The notes beneath the pieces are model-generated. The model ran no database searches and was not told the DNA's origin. It saw only the letters and a list, made by a program, of their open reading frames with translations. This document shows, one piece after another, positions 51,996 to 61,185 of a DNA stretch of 64,000 bases. A program made the position numbers and the translations under genes. The DNA is from Spongiimicrobium salis (GTDB lineage: Bacteria; Bacteroidota; Bacteroidia; Flavobacteriales; Flavobacteriaceae), in contig NZ_JBHEQA010000003.1 in assembly GCF_043678055.1 (NCBI RefSeq), positions 513,626 to 577,625 on the forward strand. Direction: 5' to 3'. Each line of letters begins with the position of its first letter. Positions within the stretch are counted from its first letter, which is position 1.

Positions 51996-53411
51996 ATGCG
52001 GAAAAATAAGAGACGACAAGTCTTTGAGAATATTGAGATCATTGATGCCGGAGCTAAAGGTAAAACCATAGGAAAAGCTCCAGATGGCCGAGTTATCTTT
52101 TTGACGAATACAGTACCGGGAGATGTTGTGGATATTCAGACCACCAAAAAGAGAAAAGCCTATTTTGAAGGGACTGCAACTCATTTCCATAGCTTGTCCG
52201 ATAAAAGAACAACTCCGGAATGCGAGCATTTTGGTGTCTGTGGAGGGTGTAAATGGCAGCATATGGGTTATGAACATCAACTCTTTTACAAACAAAAGGA
52301 AGTAGAGAATAACCTGCGCCGTATAGGACATTTGGAACTTCCCGAAATCACACCCATTCTAGGTGCTCAAAAGCAGTATTTTTATCGGAACAAAATGGAG
52401 TATTCCTTTTCTGATAGCAGATGGTTGACTCTTGAGGAAATTAATTCTGCTGAGGAAATCACAGATAAAAATGCCTTGGGATTTCATATTCCCGGGATGT
52501 GGGATAAGATATTGGATATCAAAAAATGTCATTTACAAGAAGATCCATCCAACGCCATACGTCTAGAAATTAAACGTTTCTCTATAGAAAACGGATTGTC
52601 ATTCTTTAACCCCAGACATCAGCATGGGTTATTGAGAACGGTTATGATCCGTACTTCTTCCACTGGGGAAATTATGGTCATGGTTCAGTTTTTTGAAGAC
52701 GACAAGGAAAAAAGAACGCTTTTACTGAATCATCTTCAAGCGCATTTTCCAGAAATTACGGCATTGCTCTATGTCATCAATCAAAAGCAGAATGACACCA
52801 TTTATGATCAAGAAATTCTGTGCCATTCCGGTCAGGACCACATTCATGAAGAAATGGAGGGTCTTCGGTTCAAAATTATGGCCAAATCCTTCTATCAAAC
52901 AAATTCTGAGCAAGCCTATGAATTGTATAAAATTGCACGAGATTTTGCCGGTCTTACAGGGACAGAACTCGTATATGACCTCTACACGGGTACCGGCACC
53001 ATTGCACAATTTGTGGCAAAAAAAGCCAAAAAAGTCATTGGCATAGAAGCCGTCCCTGATGCCATCACTGCGGCTAAAGCCAACGCCATGGTCAATGGTA
53101 TTGACAATACGGATTTCTTCGTCGGAGACATGAAGAACATTTTCAATGAGGAGTTCATAGCAACCCATGGCACTCCCGATATTATCATCACCGATCCCCC
53201 TCGGGATGGCATGCATGCCGATGTAGTAGCACAAATTTTAAAGATAGCCCCAAAGAAAGTAGTTTACGTGAGTTGCAATAGTGCTACCCAAGCCCGGGAT
53301 TTGGCACTTATGGACAATAGGTATCGCATTGTAAAAACCCAAGCTGTTGATATGTTCCCACAAACGTATCATGTAGAAAATGTCGTACTTTTGGAAAAAA
53401 GGGCGCAATAA
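51996..53411 (+). CDS. rlmD: 23S rRNA (uracil-5-)-methyltransferase RlmD
   Basis: A 471-residue SAM-dependent enzyme making m5U1939 in 23S rRNA. An N-terminal TRAM domain is followed by the Fe-S cluster cysteines EHFGVCGGCKWQHMGY, then YFYRNKMEYSFSDSRW, and the methyltransferase fold with YDLYTGTGTIAQF, TDPPRDGMHADVV and the catalytic cysteine in VVYVSCNSATQARD. Length and motifs are standard; paralogue RlmCD cannot be ruled out. Confidence 0.9.
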   Translation: MRKNKRRQVFENIEIIDAGAKGKTIGKAPDGRVIFLTNTVPGDVVDIQTTKKRKAYFEGTATHFHSLSDKRTTPECEHFGVCGGCKWQHMGYEHQLFYKQKEVENNLRRIGHLELPEITPILGAQKQYFYRNKMEYSFSDSRWLTLEEINSAEEITDKNALGFHIPGMWDKILDIKKCHLQEDPSNAIRLEIKRFSIENGLSFFNPRHQHGLLRTVMIRTSSTGEIMVMVQFFEDDKEKRTLLLNHLQAHFPEITALLYVINQKQNDTIYDQEILCHSGQDHIHEEMEGLRFKIMAKSFYQTNSEQAYELYKIARDFAGLTGTELVYDLYTGTGTIAQFVAKKAKKVIGIEAVPDAITAAKANAMVNGIDNTDFFVGDMKNIFNEEFIATHGTPDIIITDPPRDGMHADVVAQILKIAPKKVVYVSCNSATQARDLALMDNRYRIVKTQAVDMFPQTYHVENVVLLEKRAQ

Positions 53412-53453
53412 TTGCAGTATGAAATCCATGCATTAGGTATGAAGTTAGCATTT

Positions 53454-53972
53454 ATGAAAAAAACAAGCATTTTAGCCGTCCTACTCCTAGGTTTTACCGC
53501 TTTTATAGGGTGTGAAAAGGATGATATCTGTGTAGATGGCGATACACCCTTACTCATCATTCGCTTTAATGATATTGACAATCCAGACCAGTCCAAGGCT
53601 GTTCCGGGACTTCGGGTCTCCACAGCTACTACTGCTGACCCCAATACAGTCGTCAATACTTTTGCCGATAGGAGTTCCCTGGATTCCATTGCCATTCCGC
53701 TGCGAACGGACCAAGCCAATACGCAGTTTTCCTTTATCATAAATTCTGCCACTACGGATGATATGGAAACAGGAAATATAGATACCTTAACGTTCAACTA
53801 TGAGAATGCTACGCAATTCATTTCAAGAGCTTGCGGTTTTGTAGCCAATTATGATAATTTATCGCCCATGCTAACCGCAGATGACACCAATTGGATTCAG
53901 GGCATTAATGTAGAAATAGCCTCAGTAGAAAATACAACCACAGCCAGTGCCCATGTTACGATATTTCATTAG
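53454..53972 (+). CDS. DUF6452 family lipoprotein
   Basis: A 172-residue predicted lipoprotein, ATG at 53454 giving a signal peptide with the lipobox ending at FIGC (residue 20). The next residues (EKDDICVDGDTPLLIIRFND) match the DUF6452 family. An earlier in-frame ATG at 53439 and a TTG at 53412 are rejected since they leave no signal peptide. The stop overlaps the next gene by 20 nt (DUF6048). Function unknown, but both families always seem to travel together. Confidence 0.8.
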   Translation: MKKTSILAVLLLGFTAFIGCEKDDICVDGDTPLLIIRFNDIDNPDQSKAVPGLRVSTATTADPNTVVNTFADRSSLDSIAIPLRTDQANTQFSFIINSATTDDMETGNIDTLTFNYENATQFISRACGFVANYDNLSPMLTADDTNWIQGINVEIASVENTTTASAHVTIFH

Positions 53973-54729
53973 TATTTGTTTTTTGCTTTATTTTTTCTCG
54001 GGGCAGTTATACGCCCAAAGTAAGCCTATTGATCTGCAACCCAAAGATACTACGGTATACAAACAGGAGTATGGCTTACGAGTAGGTATAGATCTTAGTA
54101 GACCTGTACTTACTTTTTTGGACGATGATTATACCGGCTTTGAAGTCGTTGGTGATTATAGATTAACGGATCGACTCTATGTGGCTGCTGAATTAGGCAA
54201 TGAAGATAATAGACGGGAAGAACTTCTGGACCAAGAAGTCTTGTACGATTTCACTACCAATGGAAGCTACGTTAAATTGGGAATTGATTATAACACCTAT
54301 AGCAATTGGTATGGGATGAATAATTCCATCCATGTTGGGGGACGTTACGCCTTTAGCAGTTTTAGCCAAACCCTGGATAATTTTAGAATCTTTAACAGCA
54401 ATCGCTTCTTTAATCCAGATGGTCTTGCCATAGGCTCCACGGAGTCTCAAGAATTTTCTGGACTTAACGCCTCTTGGCTGGAATTTGTCGTAGGGCTTAA
54501 AGCGGAACTATTTGCGAATATCTATTTGGGCCTAAGTGCGCGTATTGGTTTTTTAATTACCGATAAAGCGGCGGATAATTTCCCGAATCTTTATGTACCA
54601 GGCTTTGGAAGAGTTACAGATGATAGTAGTTTTGGCGTGGGTTATAATTACACCATTACCTATTTAATTCCTTTGTATAAAAAAGCAAATAAAAAGAAAA
54701 AAAACAAGGACAAGGCTACTCAAAACTAG
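53953..54729 (+). CDS. DUF6048 outer-membrane protein
   Basis: A 258-residue protein with a signal peptide (ends YAQS) and alternating amphipathic beta strands ending in a TYLIPLYKK-type strand, which is the profile of a small outer-membrane barrel. It is translationally coupled to the DUF6452 lipoprotein, so the two likely form a lipoprotein-barrel complex. The tail is Lys-rich (KKANKKKKNKDKATQN), unusual for a barrel terminus. Function unknown. Confidence 0.78.
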   Translation: MLRYFISICFLLYFFSGQLYAQSKPIDLQPKDTTVYKQEYGLRVGIDLSRPVLTFLDDDYTGFEVVGDYRLTDRLYVAAELGNEDNRREELLDQEVLYDFTTNGSYVKLGIDYNTYSNWYGMNNSIHVGGRYAFSSFSQTLDNFRIFNSNRFFNPDGLAIGSTESQEFSGLNASWLEFVVGLKAELFANIYLGLSARIGFLITDKAADNFPNLYVPGFGRVTDDSSFGVGYNYTITYLIPLYKKANKKKKNKDKATQN

Positions 54730-54735
54730 AAGAAA

Positions 54736-54966
54736 TTATACCTCCTTAGTGCCTTTCATAAAAATCCATTTCATCATTACTTTATGACCTTCTTCGGTCT
54801 TGACCACACCAAATTTAGGGGCTATAACACTGGCTGCTATTGCCGCAATAATGGCCAAGAAAATACTTTGGAGCTCCAAAAAACTTCCCAAAGCAAGCCG
54901 GAACACTATAAATAATAGGCCAAAGCCGAAAAAGTTATACAATAATGCTTTGTCTTTTGGTTTCAT
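54736..54966 (-). CDS. Small two-helix membrane protein downstream of the THUMP methyltransferase
   Basis: A 76-residue inner-membrane protein with two helices (about residues 10-30 and 33-50). It starts immediately after the stop of the methyltransferase gene (2 nt gap), so it is co-transcribed. No family recognised. It is convergent with the DUF6048 gene, only 6 nt apart. Confidence 0.65.
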   Translation of the reverse strand: MKPKDKALLYNFFGFGLLFIVFRLALGSFLELQSIFLAIIAAIAASVIAPKFGVVKTEEGHKVMMKWIFMKGTKEV

Positions 54967-54967
54967 A

Positions 54968-56131
54968 CTAGGCGTGTTTGTTGTATTTGGTCTTTTTACT
55001 TCCTTCGTACATCACATATTTTACCAACCTGGATTCTAAGTGACTATTAAAAACTTTTATTTTTCTGGAAGGACGCAGGCCTACAAATTTTAAAGCTGGG
55101 ATATTTGAGGTAATAAACCAGGCATCGGTACCTGGATACGACCGTTTTAAGGTATTTCCAATATCGGTATAGAAGTCTTCCATTTCAATGTTCAATCGCT
55201 CTCCATAAGGCGGATTGAATACCATATGCAATGGCCCATCCGTTGGTTTTTCCGTTGCAAAAAAGTTCTTGCGCTCTACAGTGATATATTCGTCAAGATT
55301 CGCGTTTTCCACATTTTCTTTAGTTTTTCTCACAGCGGAAGGGGCTTTGTCATATCCAATGATTTTATGATGGAATTCCCTAGTTTTATGTAAACTACTC
55401 TCTACGATTTTGTTAAATAGCTCCTCGTCGAAATCGTTCCACTTTTCAAAAGCAAATTCTTTTCTATTGATATTTGCAGGAATATTGCAGGCAATCATCG
55501 CCGCTTCAGTGAGGAAAGTACCGCTGCCGCACATAGGGTCCATAAAATCCGATTGCCCATCCCAGCCGCTCAATAGGAGAAGCCCCGCTGCCAGAACCTC
55601 ATTGATGGGAGCGATATTCGTAGAAATACGATATCCTCGTTGATGTAAGGACCTACCAGAACTATCCAAGGAAATGTTGCATTGATCTTTGTGAATATGA
55701 ATATTGATCCGAATATCTGGAAATTTAATATCTACACTCGGTCTTCGCCCGCTAGTGTTTCTAAATTTATCAACAATGGCATCCTTGGTTTTTTGAGAAA
55801 CGTAGAGCGAGTGAGTAAAATTATCCGAATGCACTGTAGCATCAATAGCGAAAGTAGTTTCAGGACTAAGATATTGCTCCCAATCCATGGCATATACCTT
55901 TTTGTACAAATCATGTTCGTTACCTACCCTAAAGGAATGAATAGGTTTAATAATTTTAATGGCGGTTCGCAAACACAAATTGGCCTTATACATAAAACCT
56001 GTATCCCCTTCAAAAGCTACATTCCTCACCCCTGTCTTTATATGGTGTCCTCCAAGGTTTTGCAGTTCTTTGGCCAGAATTTCCTCAAAACCAAACAAGG
56101 TCTTTGCGACCATTTTAAAATTATTGTCCAT
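54968..56131 (-). CDS. THUMP-domain rRNA (guanine-N2)-methyltransferase
   Basis: A 387-residue cytoplasmic RNA methyltransferase. The N-terminal ferredoxin-like plus THUMP domain (residues about 1-160) carries RNA binding, and the Rossmann domain holds DPMCGSGTFLTEAAM (SAM site) and FNPPYGERL (catalytic NPPY). It corresponds to the RlmL N-terminal half, forming m2G in 23S rRNA or tRNA. Preceded by a -7 box 20 nt upstream. Confidence 0.88.
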   Translation of the reverse strand: MDNNFKMVAKTLFGFEEILAKELQNLGGHHIKTGVRNVAFEGDTGFMYKANLCLRTAIKIIKPIHSFRVGNEHDLYKKVYAMDWEQYLSPETTFAIDATVHSDNFTHSLYVSQKTKDAIVDKFRNTSGRRPSVDIKFPDIRINIHIHKDQCNISLDSSGRSLHQRGYRISTNIAPINEVLAAGLLLLSGWDGQSDFMDPMCGSGTFLTEAAMIACNIPANINRKEFAFEKWNDFDEELFNKIVESSLHKTREFHHKIIGYDKAPSAVRKTKENVENANLDEYITVERKNFFATEKPTDGPLHMVFNPPYGERLNIEMEDFYTDIGNTLKRSYPGTDAWFITSNIPALKFVGLRPSRKIKVFNSHLESRLVKYVMYEGSKKTKYNKHA

Positions 56132-56151
56132 TGCTTTCTAAAATATTACGA

Positions 56152-56159
56152 CAAAAATA
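56152..56159 (-). promoter_or_regulatory. -7 promoter box for the THUMP methyltransferase
   Basis: The minus strand reads TATTTTTG, 20 nt before the ATG at 56131. Confidence 0.5.
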
Positions 56160-56213
56160 CAGTATTTTTATCCCCTGTGTTCTATCATTTATAAAATAGC
56201 CCACACCTATTTC

Positions 56214-56885
56214 ATGACGTATATTCTTCCCATACTGGCCGTACTCCTAAGTTTTGCTTTTGTAGTATTCACCAAGCCCAAAAATAAGGCAGTCTTTAAA
56301 TTGCTTTTGGCTTTTAGTGGTGCATTTTTGTTGGCATTGACCATTTTTGAGCTTTTCCCCGAAATCTATCAGAATGCCGATCCTAAAATCATTGGGCTGT
56401 TTATCATGTCGGGAATTCTATTGCAGATTTTTTTAGAGTTCTTTTCCAAGGGTGCAGAGCACGGTCATGTGCACTTAGACAGTGAAAAAGCCAATTTCCC
56501 ATGGTTGCTTTTCATCAGTTTGTCCCTACACTCCCTCTTAGAAGGAGTTCCTATAGAGAAACATGATATGCTGATCTATGGCATTCTTGTCCACAAAATT
56601 CCCATCGCCATTATTCTTGGTATTTTTCTTTTGAATTCCAAGATCAAGAAGAGTCATGCTTTTTTCTTTATTGTACTCTTTTCCCTAATGACTCCTCTAG
56701 GGAGCTATATTGCTGCCCATTTTGAATTTATAGAAACCTACAGGATACCGTTGAATGCACTGGTCATTGGTGTATTTCTACATATTTCTACTGTTATTTT
56801 ATTTGAAAGTTCTGAAGGTCACTCTTTTAACTTAAGAAAGCTCCTTGTTATTATTTTGGGAGTAGGAATCGCTTATTTTTTATAA
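56214..56885 (+). CDS. ZIP-family metal transporter
   Basis: A 223-residue inner-membrane transporter with about seven helices. The metal-binding helix motifs are LHSLLEGVPIEKHDM and LVHKIPIAIILG, the usual ZIP HxxxEG and HKxP pair; an extra EHGHVHLDSEK loop with three histidines near residue 80 could serve as metal sensor. It would import Zn or related ions. Its stop abuts the start of the next gene (56886). Confidence 0.88.
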   Translation: MTYILPILAVLLSFAFVVFTKPKNKAVFKLLLAFSGAFLLALTIFELFPEIYQNADPKIIGLFIMSGILLQIFLEFFSKGAEHGHVHLDSEKANFPWLLFISLSLHSLLEGVPIEKHDMLIYGILVHKIPIAIILGIFLLNSKIKKSHAFFFIVLFSLMTPLGSYIAAHFEFIETYRIPLNALVIGVFLHISTVILFESSEGHSFNLRKLLVIILGVGIAYFL

Positions 56886-57314
56886 ATGTTCAGTAAATCA
56901 GAATCCAAACAATTGCGACAAGACTTTTGGATAGCCTTTGGAAAATCCTATCCTCGAAAATGGATTTTGTACCATACCAAAATAAAGGGACTCGCTTTTA
57001 AGTTTCATTTTGATCTAAAAATGGCCATGGTCTCCCTAGATGTTGATTCCCCCGATTTGGAGCGACGAATTTCTTTATGGGAAAAGCTCATTTCCTTACG
57101 GACCATTTTTCTTGAAAACCACCATAGAGAAGCAATTTTTGAGGATTGCTATATCTTGGAGAACCATAAGGAAATATCGCGTATCTATGTATGTCTGGAC
57201 AAGGTATCTATCCACAACAAAAATACCTGGCAGGAAGTCATGATATTTCTGAGCGTCACCATGGATGCTTTTGAGGCCTTCTTTAACGATTTCAGGGAAA
57301 TTCTGGAAGATTAG
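56886..57314 (+). CDS. DUF4268-like protein
   Basis: A 142-residue cytoplasmic protein whose sequence (LRQDFWIAFGKSYPRKWILY and FDLKMAMVSLDVDSPDLERR) matches the DUF4268 fold seen near nucleases and in some stand-alone proteins. It starts immediately after the ZIP gene's stop, so they are co-transcribed; there is no obvious functional link. Role unknown. Confidence 0.7.
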   Translation: MFSKSESKQLRQDFWIAFGKSYPRKWILYHTKIKGLAFKFHFDLKMAMVSLDVDSPDLERRISLWEKLISLRTIFLENHHREAIFEDCYILENHKEISRIYVCLDKVSIHNKNTWQEVMIFLSVTMDAFEAFFNDFREILED

Positions 57315-57318
57315 GATC

Positions 57319-57945
57319 TTATATCAAGGTTTTAATGAAAAAGAAATGCGCAATGGCGCCTCCCAGCACGAAAAAATGCCAAATCAAATGATTATACGGA
57401 ATCTTTCGAATCGCATAAAAGACAATTCCCAAAGTATAACAGCCTCCTCCCAACATCAGCAATTGTAGTCCCAAAGGTGAAACATTGGCCCGTACATTAT
57501 CAAAATCCAGCACGATCAACCACCCCATAATAACATAAAACAATAAGGAAAGATATTCAAACCTACCCGTAAAGAAGAGTTTTAGAATTGTTCCAACTCC
57601 AGCAATGCTCCAAACAATATAAAAAATGGTCCATCCACTACTTGGCAGTAATGTAATCAATGTTAGCGGGGTATATGTCCCCGCAATCAATATATAGATA
57701 CTAATATGGTCTAAAATTCGAAGTTTTTGTTTTACTTCGGTTTTCTTGGCCATGTGATATAGCGTGGAGGCCAGAAAAAGTATTATGAGAGCAAGGCTGT
57801 ATATCACCAAGCTTCCAGTTGCATAGGGTGTTTTATGCGTATTGGCACCCAATAGATCAAAGGTTCCTATTATTGCCAAAACTACCCCTACTCCATGGGA
57901 CAAGGCATTTAACATCTCTTCGTGGGGGTATCCCTTTTGGCTCAT
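57319..57945 (-). CDS. Hemolysin III family (PAQR) membrane protein
   Basis: A 208-residue seven-helix membrane protein with EEMLNALSHGVGVVLAIIG, STLYHMAKKTEVKQKL, DHISIYILIAGTYTPL and YTLGIVFYAIRKIPYNHLIWHFFVL, the family zinc-site signature. Despite the name it is not necessarily haemolytic. It ends at the stop of the convergent DUF4268 gene and lies 29 nt from the amidohydrolase gene. Confidence 0.9.
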   Translation of the reverse strand: MSQKGYPHEEMLNALSHGVGVVLAIIGTFDLLGANTHKTPYATGSLVIYSLALIILFLASTLYHMAKKTEVKQKLRILDHISIYILIAGTYTPLTLITLLPSSGWTIFYIVWSIAGVGTILKLFFTGRFEYLSLLFYVIMGWLIVLDFDNVRANVSPLGLQLLMLGGGCYTLGIVFYAIRKIPYNHLIWHFFVLGGAIAHFFFIKTLI

Positions 57946-57974
57946 AAAACTATTTTAACGCTTGGGAAGCTTTC

Positions 57975-59315
57975 TTATTTATACCGCTTTCCGTGTTTTA
58001 TGACCATATCTACATCTTGTAATAGGCTAATATATCGCAATACATCGCCTTCTACTGCAATAATATCGGCATACTTTCCTGGGGTAACCGTCCCCACTTC
58101 ATCGGCAACACCCATCCATAGTGCAGGCCAATAGGTGGCAGCACGAATGGCATACATGGGGTCTATTCCAAATTCGTTGACCCAAACATCCAGTTCATTC
58201 CAAGTAGACTGACTGTGAAATTTCATGGGGATTCCGCTATCTGTACCAATTAAGAGGACAACCCCCGCTTCCAAAAGCTGATTAATTTTTGTTCTTAAGG
58301 TTGGTTTTCGAGATGGGGTCAATTGAAAATACGGTAAACGTTCCGGGTTTTTAATACTATTTCTGATATCAACAATTACACTATCCGGAAGACCTAGATG
58401 CCAAGAATCGTTATCCAGGCGTTCTGTATTATCCCTAGCGTATTCAAAATTATAGAGTCCCTCTACCGTAGGGCACCAGAATAAGGGTCCTTTATTCATT
58501 TGAGCTGTACGTTCTTTAAGCATTTCCATGACATCGTCAGGATAACGGGGGGCAGAAGACAGCCCCGTATGTTCAAAACAATCTACTTCTACGGTGAGTC
58601 CTCTTCGGATTTCCTCAGGACGATGTCCATGGGCCACTACCTTTAAGTTGTGTTTATGAGCCTCATCGACTATAGCCCTAAGCTCTTCCATAGTCATCTG
58701 GTCCTGATCGATCAATTTAATGACATCCACACCCGCTTTGGCCAATTTTTTAATTTTTCTCCGGCCATCTTCTGGACCATTCACGCCCCATCTAAAATCT
58801 TCGGTGCCTGGGTAGGGTTTATGTTGAATAAAAGGTCCTGAAACATAAAGTGTTGCTCCCGGAATCTCCCCCTTGTTGATCGCATCCCGAACCGCAATAC
58901 TCGCCTCTAAGGGCGCTCCCAAATCGCGTGCGCTGGTAACCCCAGCCATTAATAATTGAAGCGCTGAGGAAGGCATAATGACATCTTTAAAAAGTGGTGG
59001 ATAGGTTTTGTCCCAATAAGCATAATCTGCATGTCCGTTTATCATAGTGTGCACATGCATATCCCATAATCCCGGCAAGACCGTCATTCCTTCCGTAGAT
59101 ATTACCTCTGCATTGGCTGGAATAGTGGTATTATCCATATTTCCAACGACCGTAATCTTTTCCCCTTCAATAATCACAACGCTATTCTTAATAGGGTCAG
59201 ATCCATATCCATCGATCAATGTACCTCCAACCAGCGCTTTAACTGTTGATTCCTGCGCGTATAGCGGTACTATTAGAAAAAGTAGGCAAAAAAAGGGCAG
59301 TACGTTTTGTTTCAT
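57975..59315 (-). CDS. Secreted amidohydrolase with complete metal site
   Basis: A 446-residue exported enzyme (signal peptide MKQNVLPFFCLLFLIVPLYA), ATG at 59315 chosen because it gives the signal. Metal ligands are present: LWDMHVHTMI (HxH), VDVIKLIDQDQ (bridging Lys position), VVAHGHRPEEI and CFEHTGLSS (later His), and IGTDSGIPM (catalytic Asp). It should be active against an amide or carbamate outside the cytoplasm, in contrast to the two amidohydrolase-fold proteins at 2.8-7.1 kb. Independent of its neighbours. Confidence 0.85.
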   Translation of the reverse strand: MKQNVLPFFCLLFLIVPLYAQESTVKALVGGTLIDGYGSDPIKNSVVIIEGEKITVVGNMDNTTIPANAEVISTEGMTVLPGLWDMHVHTMINGHADYAYWDKTYPPLFKDVIMPSSALQLLMAGVTSARDLGAPLEASIAVRDAINKGEIPGATLYVSGPFIQHKPYPGTEDFRWGVNGPEDGRRKIKKLAKAGVDVIKLIDQDQMTMEELRAIVDEAHKHNLKVVAHGHRPEEIRRGLTVEVDCFEHTGLSSAPRYPDDVMEMLKERTAQMNKGPLFWCPTVEGLYNFEYARDNTERLDNDSWHLGLPDSVIVDIRNSIKNPERLPYFQLTPSRKPTLRTKINQLLEAGVVLLIGTDSGIPMKFHSQSTWNELDVWVNEFGIDPMYAIRAATYWPALWMGVADEVGTVTPGKYADIIAVEGDVLRYISLLQDVDMVIKHGKRYK

Positions 59316-59480
59316 GATCCAAAGAATTTTTCTAAAGTTAAAAAAAGGAAAATTAACCTGCCATTGTTTTTCGTTACCCAAGCTTTGTTTGGCATGCGCT
59401 AAGCCTACTTTGACGAAATTTATTGCTATGTTTAGCCTGTTGTTTTTGTTTTGCTCCAAGAAATATAACATCTAAAGTGT

Positions 59481-60143
59481 ATGAAAACTAAAGCTCTTAT
59501 TCTCCTAGCATCACTCGTTCTATTGAGTTCGTGTGATATCGTAAAATCTTTAAAAGCATTCTATATTCCTGAAGCGGTTAGTTATCAAAAAGCCTTTGTT
59601 GGGGAATGGACAGATAAGCAGGGCACACTGTGGAAAGTGATATCCTTCCGGGACGCTTATGAAAAGGAAACCAAAAACGAAAAAGTTTCCAAAGAAGATG
59701 TACAACTATTTGAGAAGTATAAGGATGGATATTTTGTTCAATATGGCGAAGAAGATAATCAATCGGTGTTCATCGCCATGCCTTTTTCTATTGACGATAC
59801 TATTTTTATGGATTTCGTTCCTTTTGATTTTAAGCTTTTGAATTCGTCGTCGAATTTGATCAAGAAACATCTTGTGGCAACACACTCTGTGGCCAAATTT
59901 GATATTTTGGAGGGTCAAAAAATTCAAATTACCTGGTTGGACGAAGACCGATTAGAAGCACTTTTTGAGCAACAAAAAATTCAGATAAAACATGAAATCC
60001 TTGGTTTAGAAGAGACCTTGCTATTAACGGCATCTTCCGAAGAGTTATACCGCTTTCTAAAAAAATACAATGCCTCTAGCCTTGAAGACAAGTGGAAATC
60101 TGACGAAAAACTATTATTGACCCCTGCCGATGCAAAACCCTAA
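59481..60143 (+). CDS. Hypothetical lipoprotein upstream of LytS/LytTR pair
   Basis: A 220-residue predicted lipoprotein (MKTKALILLASLVLLSSCD, lipobox Cys at residue 18). Mostly beta strands with a Trp-containing motif KQGTLWKVISFRD near residue 48; no family recognised. It overlaps the histidine kinase gene by 14 nt and is co-expressed with the pair. Confidence 0.65.
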   Translation: MKTKALILLASLVLLSSCDIVKSLKAFYIPEAVSYQKAFVGEWTDKQGTLWKVISFRDAYEKETKNEKVSKEDVQLFEKYKDGYFVQYGEEDNQSVFIAMPFSIDDTIFMDFVPFDFKLLNSSSNLIKKHLVATHSVAKFDILEGQKIQITWLDEDRLEALFEQQKIQIKHEILGLEETLLLTASSEELYRFLKKYNASSLEDKWKSDEKLLLTPADAKP

Positions 60144-61185
60144 TTTATTTTCAATATCGCACTATCACAGGCCCGTTGTATTTAACGGGCTTTTGTGGTT
60201 GTTTTCTTTTGTGATTTTAGTATTCATTTTTTCCAAAGGAGCATTCCCTAAGGAAGTAGACTATATCTATACACTATCATTTTTATTTTTCATGGTTCCT
60301 CCGGTACTCCTTATTCTCTATGTACTTATTCCCAAACTACTCAAAAAAGAACGTTATTTTCTCTTTGTATTGGTCTTTATAGGGAATCTTCTCCTAGCTG
60401 TTCAAATTCATAAATCCATCTTTGATTATTGTTTAGATCGTATGTTCCCCAATCACTTTTTTATTTCCTATAGTTCGTATAGTCAATTAATCATTTTATT
60501 CAGTATTTTTCTGGTAGCGGTTACTCTGATCAAACTTACCGAGGATTGGTTTTACTTTAATACGAAGGAAAACAAGCAACTCAAAAAAGAGAATTTGCAT
60601 ATTCAAACACAATTACTATCCTTACGTTCCCAAATAAACCCTCATTTTTTATTCAATTCCTTAAATGTGATCTATTCTCTGGCGCTGGATAAAAAAGAAG
60701 AAACCCAAGAAGCCATTGTGCAACTTTCAGACATGTTACGCTATGTTATTTACGATACAAATACCCCACGTGTTCTGTTGAAAGATGAAATTACCCTACT
60801 AAAAAATTATATTGATTTTCAAAAATTCAGGGTACAGGGGTTTGAAAATATAGCCATGGATATCACTGTAAAGGACGATAACTATGCCCTTTACCCGATG
60901 CTGCTACTGCCTTTAATTGAAAATAGTTTTAAATACGGCATTAAAGACAATTTAAAAGATGCTTATATTCATATTACCATTAAACAAGCTGAAAATGATT
61001 TTGAGTTTTGTATAAAGAACAATGCCTATGCGCACGCCAATACTTTAAACGATGGATATTCCGGAGTTGGCCTACAGAATATCAAAAAGAATTTGGACAT
61101 TATATACCCCAACGCACACCGCTTTGAAATCAATGAAACAGCTACAACATTTGAAGCATACATGCAATTAACGACCAGCCCATGA
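60130..61185 (+). CDS. LytS-type sensor histidine kinase
   Basis: A 351-residue membrane kinase with four hydrophobic helices in residues about 18-140, then a coiled linker, the His_kinase domain with QINPHFLFNSLNVIYSL (phosphorylated His) and a compact ATPase domain with LIENSFKYGIKD and GYSGVGLQNIKKNL. It overlaps the response regulator by 4 nt. The sensed signal is unknown. Confidence 0.9.
   Translation: MQNPNLFSISHYHRPVVFNGLLWLFSFVILVFIFSKGAFPKEVDYIYTLSFLFFMVPPVLLILYVLIPKLLKKERYFLFVLVFIGNLLLAVQIHKSIFDYCLDRMFPNHFFISYSSYSQLIILFSIFLVAVTLIKLTEDWFYFNTKENKQLKKENLHIQTQLLSLRSQINPHFLFNSLNVIYSLALDKKEETQEAIVQLSDMLRYVIYDTNTPRVLLKDEITLLKNYIDFQKFRVQGFENIAMDITVKDDNYALYPMLLLPLIENSFKYGIKDNLKDAYIHITIKQAENDFEFCIKNNAYAHANTLNDGYSGVGLQNIKKNLDIIYPNAHRFEINETATTFEAYMQLTTSP

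Noticed and set aside
57975..59471. Long N-terminal extension of the 58-kb amidohydrolase
   Set aside because: Starting at 59315 gives a proper signal peptide; the 52 residues before it have no signal features.
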